Shown: positions 1-5,145 of the stretch, one piece after another
Numbering within the stretch: the stretch's first letter is position 1
How the letters are laid out: each line of letters opens with the position of its first letter
From: an uncultured Clostridia bacterium
GTDB taxonomy: Bacteria; Bacillota; Clostridia; Lachnospirales; Bianqueaceae
Reading direction: 5' to 3'
NCBI GenBank assembly: GCA_947570515.1
Contig: CANOUM010000132.1
Span: forward strand, 1-5,145
Length of the DNA stretch: 5,145 bases
Program-made: the position numbers and the translations under genes
Notes under the pieces: model-generated
Database searches by the model: none
What the model saw: the letters and a program-made list of their open reading frames with translations, nothing else
What the model was told of the DNA's origin: nothing

Positions 1-1109
1 GCAGATATATATTTTTTGATAAACCTTACTCCAAAAAGAAAACGATAATTAGAACGGTATCAATTGTTGTATGCGCTGCTTTGGCGCTTGGGGGCTTTGT
101 AATTTACAGAGGACGCCAAATAAGCAAGTTGCCGGAGCTTACCTTTAATGAGCTTCTCGAATATACAACCCAAAATAATTCCGATGCAGTTATAACTGTT
201 GGCATTATTAAAGACGGGCAAATATCTTATAAAGTGTATGGCAAAAATGGTAAGGAACTCCCTGCTGGGCTGCATACATACGAGATTGGTTCTTTGACAA
301 AGACCTTTACCGCTGCTTTAATAAACAAAGCAGCAATCGAGGGGAAAATCAATCTTGACAGTACGATAGATCGCTATTTGTCCTTTCCTGAAGGAAACGA
401 ATATCCGACAATAAAGGAGCTTCTGACACATACTTCTGGTTATAAAGGTTATTATTTTGAAAGCCCTATGATATTTAATTTCCTTGTTGGTCGAAACGAT
501 TTCTACGGTATCACGAAAGAAATGGTACTTAATAAAGCAAGTGAATTAAATATGGATAAAGAAGGCTATGGATTTAATTATTCTAACTTTGGATATGCGG
601 TTTTGGGGCTTATTCTTGAAACGGTTTACGATACCGATTACCGGATGTTAGTAAATGATTTTGCACAAAACGAGTTAGGACTAAAAAATACGAAAGTTAC
701 TGAAAGAGATGGAGATCTCGAAAATTATTGGGATTGGAAATATGAGGACGCATATTTGCCTGCCGGAGCTATCACGTCTGATATATCCGATATGCTTTTA
801 TATGCTCAAATGCAGTTTGAGAGCAACACGTATTTTACCGAGTGCCATAAGAGTGTCAAACAAATCAATGCGACTACCGCCTCTTACGCAAGCATGGGGA
901 TTCGAATGGATGAGATTGGGATGTCCTGGATGATTGATAGCGAAAACGGTATTGTTTGGCACAATGGTGGAACGAGAGATTATAATAGTTATTTTGGCTT
1001 TAATTGTGAAACAGGGACGGCTGTAGTAATACTTTCTAATCTTCCACCAAACTGCCGAATCCCAGCAACTATATTAGGCATAAAATTATTGACTGAATTA
1101 GACCAATAG
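1..1109 (+). CDS. Membrane-anchored beta-lactamase-fold serine hydrolase (5' partial)
   Basis: The protein is probably a serine hydrolase of the class C beta-lactamase / penicillin-binding fold, anchored in the membrane with its catalytic domain outside. The frame is open from the left edge with no ATG before a TTG at 81, so the true start lies outside the window; that TTG falls inside the membrane segment and is not a credible start. Counting from the first full codon (base 3), a Lys-rich stretch is followed by a hydrophobic segment at about residues 18-35. The three family motifs follow: SLTK with nucleophile Ser97 and Lys100, Tyr193-Ser-Asn195, and His320-Asn-Gly-Gly, the HxG version of the KTG box. 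About 368 residues are visible and the C-terminus looks complete (stop TAG 1107-1109). Family knowledge allows beta-lactam hydrolysis, D-amino-peptide or esterase activity; the sequence does not say which. Hand counts on sampled lines give roughly 30-43% GC, well below the neighbouring genes, which hints at acquisition. Confidence 0.9.
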   Translation, partial: RYIFFDKPYSKKKTIIRTVSIVVCAALALGGFVIYRGRQISKLPELTFNELLEYTTQNNSDAVITVGIIKDGQISYKVYGKNGKELPAGLHTYEIGSLTKTFTAALINKAAIEGKINLDSTIDRYLSFPEGNEYPTIKELLTHTSGYKGYYFESPMIFNFLVGRNDFYGITKEMVLNKASELNMDKEGYGFNYSNFGYAVLGLILETVYDTDYRMLVNDFAQNELGLKNTKVTERDGDLENYWDWKYEDAYLPAGAITSDISDMLLYAQMQFESNTYFTECHKSVKQINATTASYASMGIRMDEIGMSWMIDSENGIVWHNGGTRDYNSYFGFNCETGTAVVILSNLPPNCRIPATILGIKLLTELDQ

Positions 1110-1155
1110 CAAAGAATATCCTACAAGACGTTTGAAGAGTCCCAGAATAAAAAAT

Positions 1156-1203
1156 AATAGTGGGTGTATCAGCATCAAGCCAGATGCCGGTACCCCCACT
1201 ATT
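1156..1203. terminator. Bidirectional rho-independent terminator hairpin
   Basis: Two 21-base arms (1156-1176 and 1183-1203) pair around a six-base loop at 1177-1182. The outer nine pairs, AATAGTGGG with CCCACTATT, are perfect; the inner part has two mismatches and one G-U pair. On the plus strand the stem runs into TTTT (1202-1205), which would end the serine hydrolase transcript. On the minus strand it is followed by a longer T-run, complement of A at 1149-1154, which would end the TPR/DUF4838 transcript. The hairpin sits between two convergent genes, 46 bases after the plus gene and 47 bases after the minus gene. Function is inferred from structure and position. Confidence 0.8.
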
Positions 1204-1250
1204 TTGCTTAGCCATAATGATTACTGCCAAAAACGCTGTGAAACCTCCGA

Positions 1251-3128
1251 TTAAGGCCGCTGCGCGCGGAATGGATAGGCTAGAATATGCTGCAGACGAA
1301 AGACGTCAAGACCACCCTGATCGACCATTTCATGCTGATGCACCAAAGGCTTAAATTCATTTTCTAAAAGCGCATTCGCTTCATCGGGATGATCGCTGGC
1401 AGACAGCTCCACGATTCGGGCGTAGATGCGGGTATAATCAAGGAAGAAACGAAGTTCGCTCCACATATGAGCCTGCACCGGATTTTGATCAGCCGGGCGG
1501 CTATGAATTAAAGATTCAATCTGTGAAAGCACAGCCGGTACCTGCTGCATACGCGCGGCCAGCTCTGCATTCACGCGGGGACCATAGTTTAAAATATAAT
1601 CAGAGCTAAAGAGTGAAGAAACCTGCTCCATGAGCGGAAGCAAAGCGGTGCCCGAAGCTCCATAGGCTGCTTCATAATACTCGTTTGCAATGTCTTCAAA
1701 AGAAAGAGAAAGATCAACAGAAGTCCGGGCCATTACATAGTTCGGCAGCGCGTTGGGGAATCCGGCCCGCAGCTCCTGACAGCTATTAATGCCATTAAGG
1801 CCAAGCTGGCGGTTAAACTGCAGATCTTTATAAATGATTCTCGATATGCCCGCGTAGGAAGGATCGCCATAGTGAGCCCGGCCAAGCGGATAGTCATACA
1901 CAAAGGCATCGCAGCCGGCCATTTTCTGCCAATCTTTCAAAAAGGCCAGATTGGTCTCGATATCCTTTGGAAACTGCAGGTGATTCAGATGAAACTCAGG
2001 AGCAGCCGGCAGCTCGCCATGCTCCGAATATGCATGTTCAAATGTACGGGTAATAGGTGCAAACATCAGAACAAAACGGTCAGGATTTTTAATTTTCGTC
2101 TGCACAGGAGCCCACAACAGATCAACGTAGAGCAGCATAACGAGGCGGGTAGAAGAGGCCATCGCCGTCAGCTTTTCATCAATCCGGTTCAGCAGCGCCA
2201 CATAATGATCAGAAGGACGAAGCTTGCGGCAGTTTTCACATTCACAGGAATTATTCACACCGTCAGCCAACCAGATATGCAGATAGTCAGTATCTGGATT
2301 TTCCTTTGCATAGGCGACAACCAGATCCGAAAATCTCTCCACAGCATCCGGATTTGTCAGGCACAGATTGGTATTGGTCGGAATACCGTGAAACAGCTCA
2401 CGCTTGCCGTCCACTTCAGCAATCATTTGCTGCGTCTTCTCGTCAAATTCAATTTCTTCAACATCCCAGCCCGTTGCCGAGCAGCCAATTGTCTCGCTCG
2501 TCCAGCCATGTCCCACACGATGCTGCAAAATACCGCGCTCCGTCATCGCATCATTCAGGGCCGGCATCAGCCGCTCCGAATCCTCCATCGTCCACTTCAC
2601 CGGAGTCAGCAGCGGATTATTCGAATGACTGTACCACCGCTCCAAAAATGTATGCGGATATTTAAACTGAAAGAAAAAGCTATTGAAGCCGATCTTAGGC
2701 GACCAGTCCAGAAAGTCTAGCATATTTTCAATCGAGTCAGCTCCCTCCAGGCAGGCGCCGCGGTGGCGCAAATCGGCGGTGTGAGCTTCTTTGGCGTAGA
2801 AATCAGAGAGGCAGGTCAGTGTCGGCACGATTTCATATTGCTTGCCGGGCCGCAGAAAGCGGCAGCCGATCAAAGTTAAATAACGATAAACACCCAGCAG
2901 CAGCGCACGGGGATTGTTTCCCAAAATCTGCTGACGGTCAGCATTTACATCGATATAATACTGATCATCGAGAGAAGCATCGGTCACGGCAGGCAGGCCA
3001 TAGTCCGTAAGATCGGTTACATCGAGCTGATAGCTAAGCGAGGGGCAGCCCATGCGGACTAAGTAGGACTCGAGCTCTTTTGCCGCAAAGCGGCTGGGTT
3101 TGGCACTGGATCGAGTTTGAATGTTCAT
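1251..3128 (-). CDS. DUF4838 domain-containing protein, glycosidase-like, cytoplasmic
   Basis: This 625-residue protein resembles the DUF4838 family, large proteins linked to carbohydrate metabolism whose reaction is not established. Residues 1-100 look like the alpha/beta domain found in front of many glycoside hydrolases (GH67/GH20 type): SRFAAKELESYL near 12-23 and the stretch ILGNNPRALLLGVYRYL at 68-84, then GCRFLRPG at 88-95. A probable barrel follows from about 115, with the most characteristic segment at 284-307: HIWLADG (284-290), then Cys295-x-Cys297-x2-Cys300 and a downstream PSD. YVDLLWAP (334-341) and LMFAPITR (354-361) are further family-like blocks; about 475-625 is helical. No signal peptide or membrane segment is visible, so it is probably cytoplasmic, whereas many relatives are exported. 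The ATG at 3128 is preceded by AAGGAGAT at 3142-3135. It starts two bases after the TPR gene ends, so the two are co-transcribed and probably translationally coupled. Family fit is good; glycosidase activity is inference. Confidence 0.8.
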   Translation of the reverse strand: MNIQTRSSAKPSRFAAKELESYLVRMGCPSLSYQLDVTDLTDYGLPAVTDASLDDQYYIDVNADRQQILGNNPRALLLGVYRYLTLIGCRFLRPGKQYEIVPTLTCLSDFYAKEAHTADLRHRGACLEGADSIENMLDFLDWSPKIGFNSFFFQFKYPHTFLERWYSHSNNPLLTPVKWTMEDSERLMPALNDAMTERGILQHRVGHGWTSETIGCSATGWDVEEIEFDEKTQQMIAEVDGKRELFHGIPTNTNLCLTNPDAVERFSDLVVAYAKENPDTDYLHIWLADGVNNSCECENCRKLRPSDHYVALLNRIDEKLTAMASSTRLVMLLYVDLLWAPVQTKIKNPDRFVLMFAPITRTFEHAYSEHGELPAAPEFHLNHLQFPKDIETNLAFLKDWQKMAGCDAFVYDYPLGRAHYGDPSYAGISRIIYKDLQFNRQLGLNGINSCQELRAGFPNALPNYVMARTSVDLSLSFEDIANEYYEAAYGASGTALLPLMEQVSSLFSSDYILNYGPRVNAELAARMQQVPAVLSQIESLIHSRPADQNPVQAHMWSELRFFLDYTRIYARIVELSASDHPDEANALLENEFKPLVHQHEMVDQGGLDVFRLQHILAYPFRAQRP

Positions 3129-3130
3129 AC

Positions 3131-3958
3131 TTACATCTCCTTATATTGTTGATATTTGGCATCGACCTGCTCGCGGGTTACGGTGTTGAGACCGGTGATG
3201 CGTGAATTGTGCGCAGCGGTAAAATAAGCAAGAGCAGCTTCGGTATCGCCTGCTTTTTCGTAGATCAGCCCCAGATAGTATTTGCTGTCGGCCATCGTGT
3301 CGCGCAGATCGAGCGCTTTTAAGAAGAGAGATTCCGCCTCTTCGTAATTCCCTTGGCGATATTCGATCTGGGCAAGATTGTCATAGGCGGGGCCGTGGGC
3401 TTCGTCTTCGATGAGAGCGAGGTCGGTGATCTCCCGCGCTTTTTCATACTCGCCGGCTTCTATGTAAAAATATCCCAGTGTGGTGTAAAATTCGAGATTA
3501 AAAAATTCATAGTCTTTCTGCATCTGCTCCAGCGTGGCAATACCGGTAACAAGATCCCCGGTTTTCCAGTACGCAATGGCGAGATCCTGACGGGCAAATT
3601 TGAGCATAGTCGGATTGACCTTGGGCAGCGTGACCACATGCTGGAAAGCGGTGAGAGCTTCCTCATAATGACATTCTTCTAATAAATAGAGCCCGTAAGC
3701 GATGAGAGGGGAAGAGCAGGCGGCGCGGTGCTTAAGCGCGTACCGATAGAGCGGCAGAGCCCACTTCTGCTTACGGAAAATAAACTGAAATACATAGCCC
3801 GTCCAGCCGATAGAAAGCGGCAGCTGTACAAAATACATGAAAATCGCATAGGCCAAATAGCCTAGTAACAAGTGAACAAAACTGGCGCCGCATATGAGCG
3901 CAATGATGGTGCCAAGAGTTAAAATGATAAAATGGGGATGTTTTTTTATATAGGACAT
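3131..3958 (-). CDS. Membrane-anchored tetratricopeptide repeat protein
   Basis: The 275-residue protein begins with KKH and two hydrophobic stretches at about 9-24 and 27-47, probably a membrane hairpin. Basic residues at 5-6 and 62-65 on both sides of the pair put the rest in the cytoplasm. From about residue 84 to 252 there are tandem helical repeats of TPR type. Recognisable units are near 84-111 (YGLYLLEECHYEEALTAF), 119-150 (degenerate), 155-184 (LGYFYIEAGEYEKA), 189-220 (NLAQIEYRQGNYEEAESLF) and 223-252 (YYLGLIYEKAGDTEAALAYF). TPRs make protein-protein contacts, so this is likely a scaffold rather than an enzyme. It is the first gene of a minus-strand operon with the DUF4838 gene two bases downstream, which makes that protein the obvious candidate partner (inference). 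The start is supported by GGAGG at 3968-3964, five bases before ATG. The specific family is not recognised. Confidence 0.85.
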   Translation of the reverse strand: MSYIKKHPHFIILTLGTIIALICGASFVHLLLGYLAYAIFMYFVQLPLSIGWTGYVFQFIFRKQKWALPLYRYALKHRAACSSPLIAYGLYLLEECHYEEALTAFQHVVTLPKVNPTMLKFARQDLAIAYWKTGDLVTGIATLEQMQKDYEFFNLEFYTTLGYFYIEAGEYEKAREITDLALIEDEAHGPAYDNLAQIEYRQGNYEEAESLFLKALDLRDTMADSKYYLGLIYEKAGDTEAALAYFTAAHNSRITGLNTVTREQVDAKYQQYKEM

Positions 3959-3981
3959 AGCAGCCTCCGTTTACAATACAA

Positions 3982-3987
3982 ATTATA
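3982..3987 (-). promoter_or_regulatory. -10 box of the TPR/DUF4838 operon promoter
   Basis: Read on the minus strand, this is a perfect TATAAT, 23 bases upstream of the TPR start codon, which would give a leader of about 17 bases carrying the GGAGG site. At the usual 17-base spacing the -35 position (4005-4010) reads CCAAAT, a poor match to TTGACA. The promoter may therefore be weak or need an activator; a perfect palindrome lies in the spacer. Confidence 0.5.
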
Positions 3988-3991
3988 TGAG

Positions 3992-4003
3992 CATGATATC
4001 ATG
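3992..4003. repeat. Perfect 12-bp palindrome, candidate operator
   Basis: CATGATATCATG equals its own reverse complement over all twelve bases. It starts four bases upstream of the minus-strand TATAAT and lies between the -10 box and the expected -35 region of the TPR/DUF4838 promoter, where a dimeric regulator would block or reshape polymerase binding. The symmetry is seen directly; the operator role is inferred from position. The AT-rich setting makes chance symmetry possible. Confidence 0.35.
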
Positions 4004-4105
4004 GATTTGGGGGACATTCAAGTTAAAAATACCGGATGATGAGGGAAAGAAAATAAAAATATTTGTAAGTTTCCAACAAAAACCAGTGCAAATTTAAAAA
4101 AGATT

Positions 4106-4114
4106 TGATATAAT
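4106..4114 (+). promoter_or_regulatory. Extended -10 promoter of the DRTGG/ATPase/Fe-S operon
   Basis: TGATATAAT combines the extended -10 element TGn with a perfect TATAAT at 4109-4114. No good -35 is seen at the usual distance (4086-4091 reads GTGCAA), which is common for extended -10 promoters. The predicted start of transcription is near 4121, leaving a leader of about 34 bases before the ATG at 4155. It faces away from the TPR operon promoter about 120 bases away, so the 196-base gap 3959-4154 is a divergent control region. Confidence 0.6.
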
Positions 4115-4143
4115 AAGCGCATCTAAGATGAGATTCGCAGGAT

Positions 4144-4148
4144 GGAGG
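4144..4148 (+). promoter_or_regulatory. Ribosome binding site that fixes the DRTGG start
   Basis: GGAGG is followed by exactly six A residues and then ATG at 4155. This ideal spacing identifies 4155 as the start. An in-frame ATG at 4128 lacks such a site and lies only a few bases after the predicted transcription start, so the nine extra residues it would add are almost certainly untranslated. Confidence 0.85.
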
Positions 4149-4154
4149 AAAAAA

Positions 4155-4511
4155 ATGAAAGTCACAAAAATTCAGGAGATACTGGAAGCAGAGAGATATA
4201 ATGAGATCGAGGAGGAACTCACAGTAGATTATGGCTATAGCTGTGACTTGATGAGCGATGTGCTTGCTTTTGCACAGAATAATGACGTGCTTCTGACGGG
4301 AACCGTGAATCCGCAGGTCATTCGCACATGTCAGATGGTGGATATCCGAGCGATTGTCTTTGTCCGCGGAAAAGAGCCGACAGAGGATATTATTGAGCAG
4401 GCTACGAATGCAGGCATTTTGCTGCTGGGCACACGGCATTCTATGTATACGGCGAGTGCGCTGCTGCATGAGGCCGGACTAGAGGGGGAGGAGATCCAAA
4501 ATGATTTTTAA
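4155..4511 (+). CDS. DRTGG-domain protein of a hydrogenase-linked operon
   Basis: This 118-residue soluble protein matches the small stand-alone DRTGG-domain proteins of Clostridia. The domain is also found next to CBS domains and in phosphotransacetylase-type proteins, and is thought to bind a small ligand, but its ligand here is unknown. Family-like blocks are CDLMSDVLAFA at 30-40, VLLTGTVNPQVIRT at 45-58, DIRAIVFVRGKEPTEDII at 63-80 and GILLLGTRHSMYTASALL at 87-104. No membrane segment or catalytic motif is visible, so a sensory or regulatory role is more likely than an enzymatic one. It is the first gene of a plus-strand operon and its end overlaps the ATPase gene by 11 bases, implying coupled translation. 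In clostridia this protein commonly precedes the small ATPase and an [FeFe]-hydrogenase-like protein, which suggests a part in redox or hydrogen-linked control (inference). Confidence 0.85.
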   Translation: MKVTKIQEILEAERYNEIEEELTVDYGYSCDLMSDVLAFAQNNDVLLTGTVNPQVIRTCQMVDIRAIVFVRGKEPTEDIIEQATNAGILLLGTRHSMYTASALLHEAGLEGEEIQNDF

Positions 4512-4914
4512 ATATCAGGTGGATGCCTCTGTGCCGGAGATGGCGGGCCGGGCTTCTACTGAATTTAAAACAGCTCTTAAACAGCTGGGGGTGAGCCCTA
4601 AGGTCATCCGCCGCATCTCAATTGCGATGTATGAAGGAGAAATCAATATGGTTATTCATGCAAACGGCGGAGAGATCACCTGTGAGGTAGATGAAAGCAA
4701 AATCCGGGTGGAGATGGCAGACTCCGGGCCGGGGATTCCCAATCTGGATCTTGCGATGACGGCCGGCTGGTCGACGGCTTCTCCGGAGGCCAGAGAGCTT
4801 GGATTTGGCGCCGGCATGGGAATGCCGAATATGAAAAAATTCAGCGATGATATGACGGTGGAAACGGAGGTGGGTGTTGGCACAACGCTCACATTGGGAT
4901 TTAATTTGACATAA
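4501..4914 (+). CDS. GHKL-fold ATP-binding protein, anti-sigma-factor / serine kinase-like
   Basis: The 137-residue protein is a single HATPase domain of the RsbW/SpoIIAB type. Such proteins phosphorylate a partner on serine or sequester a sigma factor. The N box is visible at 39-55, with Glu45, Glu47, Asn49 (the Mg-ATP Asn) and His53. The G1 box is DSGPGI at 74-79, with Asp74 contacting adenine. The G2-type glycine loop is GFGAGMGMPNM at 101-111, and a GTTL element lies at 127-130. All ATP-binding residues appear intact, so it should be active. No sensor or transmembrane part is present. The start ATG at 4501 lies inside the end of the DRTGG gene and is preceded by GGAGGAG at 4487-4493. The next gene starts 23 bases after the stop. 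The target cannot be read from the window; no sigma factor or STAS-domain antagonist is visible here. Confidence 0.88.
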   Translation: MIFKYQVDASVPEMAGRASTEFKTALKQLGVSPKVIRRISIAMYEGEINMVIHANGGEITCEVDESKIRVEMADSGPGIPNLDLAMTAGWSTASPEARELGFGAGMGMPNMKKFSDDMTVETEVGVGTTLTLGFNLT

Positions 4915-4937
4915 ATCATGTAGAAAGGTCAGAACTT

Positions 4938-5145
4938 ATGAACGTGACATCGGTAAAACTTATGGAAGATCGCTGCGTTGGCTGTACAACGTGTATCAAA
5001 CGATGTCCTACCGAAGCGATCCGCGTGCGAGGCGGCCGGGCGCATATCATTAAAGGGCGCTGTATTGATTGCGGAATTTGCATGCAGGTGTGTAAGCATA
5101 AAGCGAAGGTGGCAGTGACCAAAAAGCTGGATGAGATTTTGGCAA
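4938..5145 (+). CDS. Dicluster 4Fe-4S protein, probable sensory [FeFe]-hydrogenase-like protein (3' partial)
   Basis: The first 69 residues are visible before the window ends. They form a bacterial ferredoxin-type domain with two [4Fe-4S] motifs: Cys13-x2-Cys16-x2-Cys19-x3-Cys23-Pro, and Cys42-x2-Cys45-x2-Cys48-x3-Cys52. The second motif has Lys53 where Pro is usual. The N-terminus, with KRCPTEAIRVR followed by AHII and CIDCGIC, resembles clostridial proteins that continue into an [FeFe]-hydrogenase large-subunit C-terminal domain, often with PAS or other signalling domains. That continuation lies outside the window and is inferred from the two upstream genes as well. The ATG is preceded by AGAAAGG at 4922-4928, nine bases away, weaker than the sites of the two genes before it. 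The protein is probably cytoplasmic and transfers or senses electrons. A plain ferredoxin cannot be excluded. Confidence 0.8.
   Translation, partial: MNVTSVKLMEDRCVGCTTCIKRCPTEAIRVRGGRAHIIKGRCIDCGICMQVCKHKAKVAVTKKLDEILA

Noticed and set aside
81..83. TTG as the start of the serine hydrolase
   Set aside because: The frame is open to the left edge and the TTG falls in the middle of the membrane segment, so the real start is outside the window.
1160..1354. Plus-strand open frame of 64 codons starting GTG inside the hairpin
   Set aside because: It begins within the terminator stem, has no ribosome site and ends antisense to the DUF4838 gene.
1872..2720. Long plus-strand open frame of 282 codons opposite the DUF4838 gene
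   Set aside because: It is rich in His, Arg and Gln, shows no domain, has no ribosome site, and is fully antisense to a gene with clear family motifs.
3353..3682. Plus-strand open frame of 109 codons opposite the TPR gene
   Set aside because: It is antisense to well-formed TPR repeats and the periodic hydrophobic pattern is a mirror of those repeats.
4128..4154. Upstream in-frame ATG that would lengthen the DRTGG protein by nine residues
   Set aside because: It has no ribosome site, lies very near the predicted transcription start, and the ATG at 4155 has an ideal GGAGG.
4023..4469. Minus-strand open frame of 148 codons opposite the DRTGG gene
   Set aside because: It runs antisense through a recognisable gene and its promoter, and its low-complexity Phe/Tyr/Leu end reflects the AT-rich intergenic DNA.

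Overview
The window looks like a piece of a Firmicutes chromosome, most likely an anaerobic Clostridia member of the Lachnospiraceae/Oscillospiraceae type. The reasons are the strong GGAGG ribosome binding sites, and a right-hand gene set (DRTGG protein, small HATPase, 4Fe-4S protein of the [FeFe]-hydrogenase type) that is a familiar neighbourhood in fermentative clostridia. No rRNA, tRNA, CRISPR array or insertion sequence is visible, and the genus cannot be fixed from sequence reading alone.

Layout. (1) Left, plus strand, to 1109: a membrane-anchored class C beta-lactamase-fold serine hydrolase whose 5' end lies outside the window. It is much more AT-rich than everything to its right. (2) 1110-1250: a convergent intergenic gap holding a long hairpin that can terminate transcription from both sides. 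(3) 3958 down to 1251, minus strand: a two-gene operon of a membrane-anchored TPR protein followed two bases later by a cytoplasmic DUF4838-type protein (glycosidase-like). (4) 3959-4154: a divergent promoter region with a minus-strand -10 box next to a perfect 12-bp palindrome and a plus-strand extended -10 promoter. (5) 4155 to the right edge, plus strand: an operon of a DRTGG-domain protein, a GHKL/anti-sigma-like ATPase overlapping it by 11 bases, and the start of a dicluster 4Fe-4S protein that probably continues into an [FeFe]-hydrogenase-like domain.

How the genes fit together. The right-hand operon is best read as a redox or hydrogen-sensing regulatory module: a small ligand-sensing domain, a serine-kinase-like ATPase and an iron-sulfur sensory hydrogenase. 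This rests on family knowledge, as the third gene is cut off. The TPR/DUF4838 pair is tightly coupled and probably makes two proteins that act together at the inner face of the membrane on an unknown, possibly carbohydrate, substrate. The left gene seems unrelated and may belong to an acquired segment whose boundary lies near 1110-1250. The least described items are the TPR/DUF4838 pair with its Cys-rich motif and the palindrome at its promoter.
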